NCBI RefSeq assembly: GCF_014489615.1
Contig: NZ_CP060825.1
Coordinates: 496,001 to 560,000, forward strand
Origin: Streptomyces genisteinicus
GTDB lineage: Bacteria; Actinomycetota; Actinomycetes; Streptomycetales; Streptomycetaceae
Length of the DNA: 64,000 nt
Reading direction: 5' to 3'
A program made the translations under genes and the position numbers. Positions 32,079 through 38,663 of the stretch are shown here, piece after piece. Positions within the stretch are counted from its first letter, which is position 1. Each line of letters opens with the position of its first letter. The notes under the pieces are model-generated. The model was given only the letters and a program-made list of their open reading frames with translations, was not told where the DNA came from and did no database searches.

Positions 32079-33125
32079 ATGGCCCCCGACGAAGGCGACG
32101 GACCCGTACGGCTGCGCACCGAGGGCCGCGCCGCGTACCTCACGCTCGACCGCCCGCGCGCCATCAACGCCCTCACCCACGAGATGGTGCTCCTGGCCGC
32201 GGCAGCGCTGGACCGCTGGGAGCACGATCCGGACGTGGGGGTCGTGGTGCTGTCGGGTGCGGGCGAACGGGGGCTGTGCGCGGGCGGCGACATCCGCGCC
32301 ATCCACGACGACGCCCGGGCCGGCGGCCGCGCCTCGGTCGCGTTCTGGCGGGACGAGTACCGGCTCAACGCCCGCATCGCGCGCTATCCGAAGCCGTACG
32401 TCGCGCTCATGGACGGCATCGTGATGGGCGGCGGCGTGGGCGTGTCCGCGCACGGCGCGGTGCGGGTGGTCACCGAGCGCTCCAGGATCGCCATGCCGGA
32501 GACGCTGATCGGCTTCGTGCCCGACGTCGGCGGCACTCACCTGCTGGCCGCGGCTCCCGGCGAGCTCGGCACCCACCTCGCGCTGACCGGCGACGCCGTG
32601 GGCGCGGGGGACGCGCTCCTGCTGGGCCTCGCCGACCACTTCATGCCCTCCGAACGCCTTCCCGAGTTCGCGGCGGCCCTCGCGTCGGGCGACGTCGGCG
32701 CCGCCGTCCGCCGGTACTCCGCTCCGGCGCCCGGGGCGCCGCTGGCCGGGGCGCGGGCGTGGATCGACCACTGCTACGCGGCACCGACGGTCGAGGAGAT
32801 CGTGGACCGGCTGCGGACCTGCGGTGAGCCCGAGGCGAAGGAGACGGCCGGGGCGCTGCTCGAACGGTCCCCGACGGCGCTGAAGGTGACGCTGGAAGCG
32901 GTGCGCAGGGCCCGGGCCCTGGGCGCCCTGGAGCCGGTGCTGGAGCAGGAGTTCAGGGTCTCCTGCACGGCCCTGTCGTCGCCGGACCTGGTCGAGGGCG
33001 TCCGCGCCCGGGTCGTCGACAAGGACCGGGCCCCGCGCTGGTCGCCGGCGACGCTGACCGAGGTGTCGCGCGCCGACGTGGAACGGCACTTCGCGCCGCT
33101 GGACGGCCCCGGGGTGTGGGACTGA
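32079..33125 (+). CDS. 3-hydroxyisobutyryl-CoA hydrolase / enoyl-CoA hydratase-isomerase family
   Basis: The 348-aa crotonase-fold protein has oxyanion-hole segments AGERGLCAGGDIRAIHDD and GIVMGGGVGVSAHG. The catalytic Glu lies in MPETLIGFVPDVGGTHLL. The C-terminal ~100 residues (LLERSPTALKVTLEAVRRARAL ... EFRVSCTAL) are the extension that separates HIBCH enzymes from simple hydratases. It would release 3-hydroxyisobutyrate in valine degradation. ATG 32079 is chosen over 32040 because GGAAGG lies eight bases upstream. It is convergent with the SpoIIE remnant. Confidence 0.9.
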   Translation: MAPDEGDGPVRLRTEGRAAYLTLDRPRAINALTHEMVLLAAAALDRWEHDPDVGVVVLSGAGERGLCAGGDIRAIHDDARAGGRASVAFWRDEYRLNARIARYPKPYVALMDGIVMGGGVGVSAHGAVRVVTERSRIAMPETLIGFVPDVGGTHLLAAAPGELGTHLALTGDAVGAGDALLLGLADHFMPSERLPEFAAALASGDVGAAVRRYSAPAPGAPLAGARAWIDHCYAAPTVEEIVDRLRTCGEPEAKETAGALLERSPTALKVTLEAVRRARALGALEPVLEQEFRVSCTALSSPDLVEGVRARVVDKDRAPRWSPATLTEVSRADVERHFAPLDGPGVWD

Positions 33126-33132
33126 GGGAGCG

Positions 33133-33510
33133 TCAGCCCCCGTCGTGGGCGGCGCGCAGCAGCAGCAGCGCGGTGTCGTCGCCGCGGGGTGACGGCGCGT
33201 CCCCGAGCAGGGCGTCGGCGAGCGCCTCCAGCGGCTCGCCGGGGCCGCCGGGGCCGTGTGCGAGGCGGTCCGCCAGTCCGGCGAGCGCGTCGTCGATGTC
33301 GGTGCCCGGCCGCTCGATCAGTCCGTCCGTGTAGAAGACGAGCACCGAACCGGGCGGCAGCGGGACGGACGTGGTGGGGTAGACGGCCGACGGGTCGACG
33401 CCGAGCAGCGGTCCGCCGGCCAGGTCCAGGACGTGCACCCGGCCCCCGGGGTCGCGCAGCAGCGGCTGCGGGTGGCCGGCCCGCGCGAGCAGCACCCGCC
33501 GTCCCGTTCG
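33133..33510 (-). pseudogene. SpoIIE-type phosphatase, C-terminal fragment only
   Basis: About 120 residues of a PP2C/SpoIIE domain remain: ARAGHPQPLLRDPGG, then VFYTDGLIERPGTDIDDAL, then RGDDTALLLLRA at the end. The C-terminal metal Asp pair is intact but the GGDWYD and D-x-x-GHG halves are gone. The 5' end abuts the truncated IS110 transposase at about 33510. The gene was evidently cut by insertion and later deletion. A start inside the fragment could make a short product, but not a working phosphatase. Confidence 0.82.
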
Positions 33511-33655
33511 CGAACAGCTCGCGGAGCTTGGGCTCGGTGTTGGGCAGCCGCCTGTCGAACGCCTTCTTCCCGGCCGGCGTGACGGCGGTGGCGTGGTGTT
33601 CGCCCTTGCCGACGTCCAGGCCGAGGAAGACGTCGATGCTGCTGGTATCGATCAC
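33508..33655 (-). pseudogene. IS110-family transposase, N-terminal fragment
   Basis: Starting at GTG 33655, about 48 residues match the N-terminus of IS110-type transposases. They include the RuvC-like first Asp in DVFLGLDVGKGEHHATAV, then AGKKAFDRRLPNTEPKLRELFA. The match stops abruptly at about 33508 and the frame runs into the SpoIIE remnant. The DEDD catalytic set and the C-terminal serine domain are absent, so it cannot transpose. Sequence upstream to about 33770 probably belongs to the element's left end. Confidence 0.82.
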
Positions 33656-34140
33656 GTGCAGGCCCCTCCGCTCACGTTCTCGTCCGGCCTTGCCTGGGCA
33701 CCGAGCTGCCACATCCACGTTACGGAGAGCTCTTCCGGCTCGGGTGAAGCCGGTGCTCAAGCCCCTCATCAGCGGTCCGTCGATGCCTCCGGGCCCGGTG
33801 ACACCACCCCCCGGATCATCAACAACAAGGGGGGGAAGTCATGCCGGACCCGAAGGCCGGTAGCCCCATTGCGGAGCCACGAAAAAGGTAACGGGGGGGT
33901 ATTAACCCATCCCGCAGCAGCCCTCAACCGGTGGCACCGCCCCCTGCACCATCCTGCGGGCGGCCCTGCAGCCTCGTGCCAGCCGACGGCCTTCCCTCCC
34001 GGCCCGTGGCGCGGCCATCGTTGTCGGCACAGACGGCAGCTCCTTCGGCCGGGCCCTTCGGGTCCGGGGGACCGCGCTGCCGTGCGGACCTGCGGCGGGA
34101 GCCTCCGGGCGCCGTCGCAGGCTGACATGAGGAGGGAACC
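33656..34140. other. 485-bp region without a gene, upstream of the RiPP precursor genes
   Basis: The first ~110 bp look like the non-coding left end of the IS110 remnant. The rest is less GC-rich than its surroundings around 33880-33910, with GAAAAAGGTAACG and a TATTAA (33900-33905) that could be the -10 of the precursor operon promoter. No matching -35 is clear. I see no convincing ORF. Confidence 0.4.
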
Positions 34141-34326
34141 ATGCAGCAGGTCAGAACCCCGGGCTGGGCCGCCGTCGGTCCGCTCGACGAGAGATCCGAG
34201 GGGCAGTCCTTCTGCTCCGCGACGCCGATCGCCGCCACCAACGTGGTCGCGACGGTGGCGGCCGCCCTGGTCGTCGCCTACGCGGCCGGGGCGATCATCG
34301 GAAGCACCACCGAACCCCAGCTGTGA
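34141..34326 (+). CDS. Putative linaridin-type RiPP precursor peptide 1
   Basis: The 61-aa peptide has ATG 34141 and a strong GAGGAGGG ribosome site. The N-terminal ~25 residues are leader-like with a GPLDERSEGQ segment. The C-terminal half is an Ala/Val/Thr-rich hydrophobic core beginning SATPIAATNVVATVAAAL and ending GSTTEPQL. The SATP-x-A-x-T start and repeated Thr fit linaridins, whose Thr become dehydrobutyrines. It has one Cys (residue 25) and no C-terminal Cys. Its tail TTEPQL is identical to that of peptide 2. It heads a run of four small ORFs before LinH/LinL-like genes. The precursor role is inferred from composition, size and context. Confidence 0.72.
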   Translation: MQQVRTPGWAAVGPLDERSEGQSFCSATPIAATNVVATVAAALVVAYAAGAIIGSTTEPQL

Positions 34327-34517
34327 CCGGCACCCGCCGGGCGGCGGCCACCGCCTGCCCCGTCACCGCGGTCACGGCGCGCGCCCTGTCCGAACACGAC
34401 ACCGGGCACACCGGCCCCGCCACGGGCCCGGTCGCCTCGGTTCTGGTCGTCGTGGCGGAGGTCGCCGTCGGTCCGGCGATCGGCCACATCGGCGGCACCA
34501 CCGAGCCGCAGCTCTGA
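34323..34517 (+). CDS. Putative linaridin-type RiPP precursor peptide 2
   Basis: The 64-aa ORF has its GTG start overlapping the stop of peptide 1 (GTGA) without its own ribosome site, so translation would depend on coupling. The middle segment TARALSEHDTGH aligns with TARPLTEEDPGH of peptide 3. The tail GGTTEPQL aligns with GSTTEPQL of peptide 1. The region between is Val/Ala-rich (PVASVLVVVAEVAVGPAIG) but has fewer Thr. It is probably a duplicated and partly diverged precursor, possibly decaying. A later start is possible. Confidence 0.6.
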   Translation: MTGTRRAAATACPVTAVTARALSEHDTGHTGPATGPVASVLVVVAEVAVGPAIGHIGGTTEPQL

Positions 34518-34519
34518 AC

Positions 34520-34534
34520 GGCCGGACTCCGGCC
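34520..34534 (+). terminator. Small hairpin between precursor genes 2 and 3
   Basis: GGCCGG-ACT-CCGGCC forms a perfect 6-bp stem directly after the stop of peptide 2. It is probably an mRNA stability or partial termination element rather than a full terminator. Confidence 0.35.
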
Positions 34535-34573
34535 CCCTCGCTCCACACCTGCTCACCCACCAAGGAGAAGACC

Positions 34574-34768
34574 ATGAGCGTTTCCGCCTTCCAGGCACTC
34601 CCGGCCACGGCACGCCCCCTGACCGAGGAGGACCCCGGTCACCTCGCCATGGGCACGGCCCCCGTCACGGCCACGCCCATGGTCCTGGCGACGGCGTTCG
34701 CCGCCGGCCTCGCGGTCGGTGTGACGCTCTGCGACTCGATCGGCGAGACCGGGCCCATCCAGGCCTGA
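34574..34768 (+). CDS. Putative linaridin-type RiPP precursor peptide 3
   Basis: The 64-aa peptide starts at ATG 34574 after AAGGAGAAG. The leader ends in ATARPLTEEDPGHLAMG. The core TAPVTATPMVLATAFAAGLA is Thr/Ala-rich with a T-A-T-P start like the conserved ATP start of cypemycin-type linaridins. The tail VTLCDSIGETGPIQA holds one Cys six residues into it, again not terminal. Leader similarity to peptide 2 and the shared hydrophobic core support common ancestry. This is the best-formed precursor of the four. Confidence 0.72.
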   Translation: MSVSAFQALPATARPLTEEDPGHLAMGTAPVTATPMVLATAFAAGLAVGVTLCDSIGETGPIQA

Positions 34769-34809
34769 CCGCGCGCCACTCCACGAGGAACACGGACAAG
34801 GAGAACCAG

Positions 34810-35025
34810 ATGGACGACACTTCCTTCCTGACCAGACCCGGCGCCCTCACCGACATCAGGATCGACGACCCCGACGGCCGGTTCGTCACCGCCCAGGTAC
34901 CCGTCCTGAACACGGTCGCCGCCGTGGTGGCGGGCGTGATCATCGGAGCGGCTCTGGTGAACGCGTTCCAGGCCGGACGTGACGGGAGCATGGATCCTCC
35001 CATCGAGGTCGAGATCCCGCAGTGA
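34810..35025 (+). CDS. Putative linaridin-type RiPP precursor peptide 4
   Basis: The 71-aa peptide starts at ATG 34810 after AAGGAGAACC. The leader contains DIRIDDPDGRF, in the position of the acidic G-H/G-Q leader segment of the other three. The core TAQVPVLNTVAAVVAGVIIG is hydrophobic, followed by a polar acidic tail DGSMDPPIEVEIPQ. It is the most divergent copy and has only two Thr in the core. It could be a precursor or an accessory peptide. A large hairpin follows seven bases after its stop. Confidence 0.62.
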   Translation: MDDTSFLTRPGALTDIRIDDPDGRFVTAQVPVLNTVAAVVAGVIIGAALVNAFQAGRDGSMDPPIEVEIPQ

Positions 35026-35031
35026 CGCAGA

Positions 35032-35076
35032 GGTCCGGTGCCGGCCGGGGGCATGCCGCCCGGCCGGCACCGGACC
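35032..35076 (+). terminator. 18-bp hairpin between precursor genes and modification genes
   Basis: GGTCCGGTGCCGGCCGGG (35032-35049) pairs perfectly with 35059-35076 across a 9-nt loop. In RiPP operons such hairpins commonly act as leaky terminators or 3' stabilisers, keeping precursor mRNA in excess over enzyme mRNA. That role is inferred here from position. Confidence 0.8.
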
Positions 35077-35191
35077 GGGACGGCCGGGACCCGGCCTCCC
35101 GCACCGGAGCGCATCCGCATCCGGGCAGTCCGCGCGCCGGACACCCCTCCGCCGGCCGGCCCTGCCCGACTTCCGCCCAGGAGTACCTTCC

Positions 35192-37153
35192 ATGCTCGCT
35201 CGCCTCGCCAAGCTCAGAGCCTCCGGGCCCACCGCCCGGACGGTGGTCTCGGCCCTCACCGGCCCCCTGCCCCTCTCCCGCGGCCAGGCCCTCGGCGCGT
35301 CCGAACGGATCGCGGCGCTCACCTCCCTGCTGTCCAGCCTGGAGCACCTCACCCTCGCGGACCAGAAGCGGCCGGGCGGACTGAACGACTGGGCACTCGC
35401 CCGGCGCGGGCACGCCCACTCCGGCAGACCCCTGCGGAAGCTGCTCGACATCGTCGCCGACGAACGGACCAGCCGGGTCCTGCACACCGCCCGGGTGGCC
35501 GCGAGCGCCGCTCTCCTCCTGCCCGGTGACAGCCGGGCGCGCGGAGCGGCCAACCTCTTCCTCGGTCTCAGCGGCGCCCTGCTCTATCCCACCCACCGCT
35601 ACGGCACGGACGGCTCCGACCAGGCGTCCGGCCTGGTGCAGACCGCGACCGGACTGGCCCGGCTGGCCCCTTCCCCCGCCGCCCAGGACGCCCTGATGTG
35701 GTACGTGGCGCTCCAGTCCAACATGTCGTACGTCGTCTCCGGCTGGGTCAAGCTCCTCGGGAAGGACTGGCGCGACGGCTCCGCCCTGACCGGTGTGCTG
35801 CGCACCAGGACCTACGGGCACGAGAAGGCGTGGCGGCTGGCCCGCCGCCACCCCCGCTCCGCACGGGCCCTGGCCCACGGTGTGCTGGCGATGGAGTGCC
35901 TGTTCCCGGTGCTGTACCTCAGGGGCGGCCTGCTGACCCGCCCGGTGATCGCCGGCGCCGTCGCCTTCCACCTCGCCAACGGCTCGGTCATGGGACTGGG
36001 GAGGTTCATACCGGCCTTCGTCTCGATGCATCCGCTGGTCGCCTACACCAGCACGCCCCGCAGCCACCCCGCCGTCGCCGGACGGGACGACCGGATGCCG
36101 GCGGCCGCGGCCCTGCTCCTGGCCGGCACGGCTGCCGCGGCGGCCGCGGCGGCGGTCCGCCGCGGGCTGCGGGCCACCGACCACCCGTTCGGCAGCACGG
36201 TCACCACCCGCCACGGCAACGAACTGGCCTACGACGGCACGATCGGCACGGCCGGCGAAGGCCCGGTGGCCGTCCTGGTGCACGGACTCGGCGCCCTGCC
36301 CGCGCACTTCAGCTGGTACACCAGGGCCCTCAACGCGGGCGGACGCCCCTGGCTGGCCTACAGCCGGGCCGGCTACGGGGCGAGCAAGCGGCACTCCTCG
36401 TCGCCCTACCACCTGGGCGAGTCGGTGGACGACCTGGTCGACCTGATCGAGGCGGCCGTACCGGAAGGACGCCAGGTCTCACTCGTCGGGCACTCCCTGG
36501 GCGGTGAGCTCGCCAGACGGGCGGCCGTCCGGCTCGGCGAGCGGGTGCACTCCGTCGTCTACGTGGACAGTTCCCATCCTCAGCAACTCGACCGGTCCAG
36601 CCGCCAGGGCGAGAACGCCCAGCACCTCGAGGCGCTGATCCGCTCGACGTCCGTCAGCCTGCGGGCCGGCCTCGGTGTGCTCATGCAGACTCCCGGCTGG
36701 ATCCGGAACCTGCCCGCGCCGGTGCGCGACAGGGCGATGGCGGAGCTCGCCGACCATCGCATGTGGACCGCCGCGCTGCGCGAATGGCGGGCCGCGGAGG
36801 CGGACTTCCGGTCCTTCGAGGGCCCGCTGCCCCGGCTGGAGAGCCACGCCCTGGTGCTGTCCGCCCAGCAGACCGTCGACAGCGACCCCGACCACCTGCT
36901 GCTGCACAAGGACCTCGCCGACGCGCACCCGGCGGACAGGACCGTCCGGAGCACCGTCGTCGAGAACGCCGACCACGACAGTCTCCTGACCGACCCCCAG
37001 CTCGCGGGCGAGGCCGCCCGGCACCTCCTGGCCTTCCTCGGCGACACCACGGCCGCGCTGCCCGGCGCCGGCCCGGGGCGGCAGACCACCACAGGACAGC
37101 CGAGCACGACGGATCAGCAGTCCGCGACGGCCCGCCAGGAGGGAACCCGATGA
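35192..37153 (+). CDS. LinH/CypH-like protein: membrane domain fused to alpha/beta hydrolase
   Basis: This is a 653-aa fusion. The N-terminal ~330 residues contain several membrane segments (around residues 95-115, 160-190, 235-275 and 305-325) with conserved-looking Tyr/Trp/His positions (LLYPTHRYG, MWYVALQSNMSYVVSGWVKLLG). They resemble the vitamin K-dependent carboxylase-like domain of CypH. The C-terminal hydrolase has VHGLGALPAHFSW, GHSLGG (Ser435) and a terminal His595. In cypemycin-type clusters CypH and CypL are needed together for early modification, now linked to dehydration. ATG 35192 follows AGGAG. It is the first of four genes joined by ATGA overlaps. Confidence 0.8.
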   Translation: MLARLAKLRASGPTARTVVSALTGPLPLSRGQALGASERIAALTSLLSSLEHLTLADQKRPGGLNDWALARRGHAHSGRPLRKLLDIVADERTSRVLHTARVAASAALLLPGDSRARGAANLFLGLSGALLYPTHRYGTDGSDQASGLVQTATGLARLAPSPAAQDALMWYVALQSNMSYVVSGWVKLLGKDWRDGSALTGVLRTRTYGHEKAWRLARRHPRSARALAHGVLAMECLFPVLYLRGGLLTRPVIAGAVAFHLANGSVMGLGRFIPAFVSMHPLVAYTSTPRSHPAVAGRDDRMPAAAALLLAGTAAAAAAAAVRRGLRATDHPFGSTVTTRHGNELAYDGTIGTAGEGPVAVLVHGLGALPAHFSWYTRALNAGGRPWLAYSRAGYGASKRHSSSPYHLGESVDDLVDLIEAAVPEGRQVSLVGHSLGGELARRAAVRLGERVHSVVYVDSSHPQQLDRSSRQGENAQHLEALIRSTSVSLRAGLGVLMQTPGWIRNLPAPVRDRAMAELADHRMWTAALREWRAAEADFRSFEGPLPRLESHALVLSAQQTVDSDPDHLLLHKDLADAHPADRTVRSTVVENADHDSLLTDPQLAGEAARHLLAFLGDTTAALPGAGPGRQTTTGQPSTTDQQSATARQEGTR

Positions 37154-37860
37154 ACGGCACCGACCCCAGCGCCCCGGCCGGCCGGCTGCTCGCCCGCCAC
37201 TTCGGCGGCGCGGACGGCAACGTACGGCTGCTCGCCGGCCTGCTGCTGGTGGGCACCCTCGTCAGCCAGCACCCTCTGCCGTCGTTCAGCAGGCTCGCCC
37301 GGTTCGACGTGTTCTCCACCCTGTTCCCCAACTGGCGCTTCTTCGCGCCCACTCCGGCCCAGCACGACCTGCAGTTCTACTGCCGCACCCTGAACGAGGC
37401 CGGGGAGACCTCCGACTGGACGCCCGTGGAGGTCATCGCGGGGCGCAGGGCCCACCAGATCGTCTGGTTCCCCAGCCGCCGGGCCGAGAAGGCGGTGTTC
37501 GACCTCGGCACCGAGGTGATGCGCCATCTCGACAAGGGGTTCACCACGGCCCGTGGCATGCCCGGATACCGCATCCTGAGCGCCTGGTTCCGGGCCGGCA
37601 TCGAGCGTTCGGGGGCCACCGGCATCAAGGGTTTCCAGTTCACCCTCGCCCGCAACGCCGGCTACGACGACTCCGAGGAGCCGGAGATCATCTTCGTCTC
37701 CCCCTACACCCCGATGAACACCCCGGCACACGGCACCCCGACGCACAACGCCCCGGCACACCACGCCCCGGCCCATGGCACAACGGCCCATGGCACAACG
37801 GCCCACCACACCCCGGCGACCACCCCGTCCGCTCCGGCGGGAGAAGGCGAGCAGGCATGA
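37150..37860 (+). CDS. LinL/CypL-like protein with His/Thr-rich tail
   Basis: The 236-aa protein overlaps the LinH stop (ATGA). It has one membrane segment near residues 25-47 (LLAGLLLVGTLVSQHPLPS). A conserved-looking motif FPNWRFFAPTPAQHDLQFYCR follows, then a soluble domain to about residue 190. The final 45 residues are a low-complexity tail of His, Thr, Ala and Pro, built on repeated codons (CCCATGGCACAACGG), with 9 His in it. The size, motif and position fit LinL/CypL, the obligate partner of LinH. The tail is unusual and may be a metal-binding or unstructured addition; I do not recall it in other LinL proteins. Confidence 0.75.
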   Translation: MNGTDPSAPAGRLLARHFGGADGNVRLLAGLLLVGTLVSQHPLPSFSRLARFDVFSTLFPNWRFFAPTPAQHDLQFYCRTLNEAGETSDWTPVEVIAGRRAHQIVWFPSRRAEKAVFDLGTEVMRHLDKGFTTARGMPGYRILSAWFRAGIERSGATGIKGFQFTLARNAGYDDSEEPEIIFVSPYTPMNTPAHGTPTHNAPAHHAPAHGTTAHGTTAHHTPATTPSAPAGEGEQA

Positions 37861-38663
37861 GCACCGCGACCGCACCGTCGGACACCGCCGCCCCCGCGAT
37901 CGCGGACATCGGCTACGGCAGGGTCTTCGCCGACTTCTACGACCGGCTCTTCCCGCAGGACGGCACGGCCGAGCGCACGGCCGCGGCACTGGCGGACTGG
38001 CATCCCGGCGGGTCGGCACTCGAACTCGGGGTGGGCACCGGCCGCATCGCCGTCCCCCTCGCACGTCTCACCGGCGAGGTCGTCGGTGTGGACTCGTCCC
38101 CGGAGATGCTCGAACGGCTGCGGACCGCCGTCGCGGAGTCCGGGGTCCCCGTGACCCCCGTGCACGGCGACATCCGCACGTACGACGACGCCGGCAGCCA
38201 CGGACTCGTCTACTGCGTCTGCGGCACGATGTCCCTGATCCTCGACCCGGCGGGCCAGCGCGCCGCCGTCGCCGCGGCCGCGCGCCGGCTCGCGCCCGGC
38301 GGAACCCTCGTGGTGGAGACCCACAACCCCGGCTTCGTCCACACCCTGCACGAAGGACTCAGCCGCACCTCCTTCTTCGCCCCGTACCCCGAACCGGGGA
38401 CCGGGCTCCAGACCTACTCCACGCTCCTCGCCGAACAAGGGCTCTGGCACACCTCGCACCTGCTGCACGAGCCCGGCGGCACGCGGATAGGAACCGAGAT
38501 CACCCGCCTCACCACCCCGGAGGACATCGAGGCGTACGCGGCCGACGCCGGACTCGAACGGGTCAGCCTCCACGGCGACTGGTCCGGCGGCGCGTTCGAC
38601 ACCGCCCTCAGCGGCGTCCACATCAGCCGGTTCGTCCGCGCCGGACGGACGGAGCTCTCATGA
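37857..38663 (+). CDS. SAM-dependent methyltransferase (CypM/LinM position)
   Basis: The 268-aa class I methyltransferase has motif I LELGVGTGRIAVPLA at about residues 60-74. The acidic motif II VVGVDSSPEMLERL and motif III region APGGTLVVETHN follow. It overlaps LinL by ATGA. CypM in cypemycin adds two methyl groups to the N-terminal amine of the core, and a like role on one or more of the four precursors is the natural inference. The N-terminus resembles other small-molecule methyltransferases, so the substrate class is not proven by sequence. Confidence 0.8.
   Translation: MSTATAPSDTAAPAIADIGYGRVFADFYDRLFPQDGTAERTAAALADWHPGGSALELGVGTGRIAVPLARLTGEVVGVDSSPEMLERLRTAVAESGVPVTPVHGDIRTYDDAGSHGLVYCVCGTMSLILDPAGQRAAVAAAARRLAPGGTLVVETHNPGFVHTLHEGLSRTSFFAPYPEPGTGLQTYSTLLAEQGLWHTSHLLHEPGGTRIGTEITRLTTPEDIEAYAADAGLERVSLHGDWSGGAFDTALSGVHISRFVRAGRTELS

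Noticed and set aside
32774..33769. 331-codon ORF as an intact transposase
   Set aside because: Only about 48 residues match IS110. The rest is an out-of-frame reading of the SpoIIE remnant and HIBCH gene, with no catalytic set.
34141..35025. Lanthipeptide or lasso precursor genes
   Set aside because: No LanM, LanKC, LanB/C or lasso cyclase/protease gene is near. Cys is almost absent from the cores, and LinH/LinL-like genes favour linaridins.
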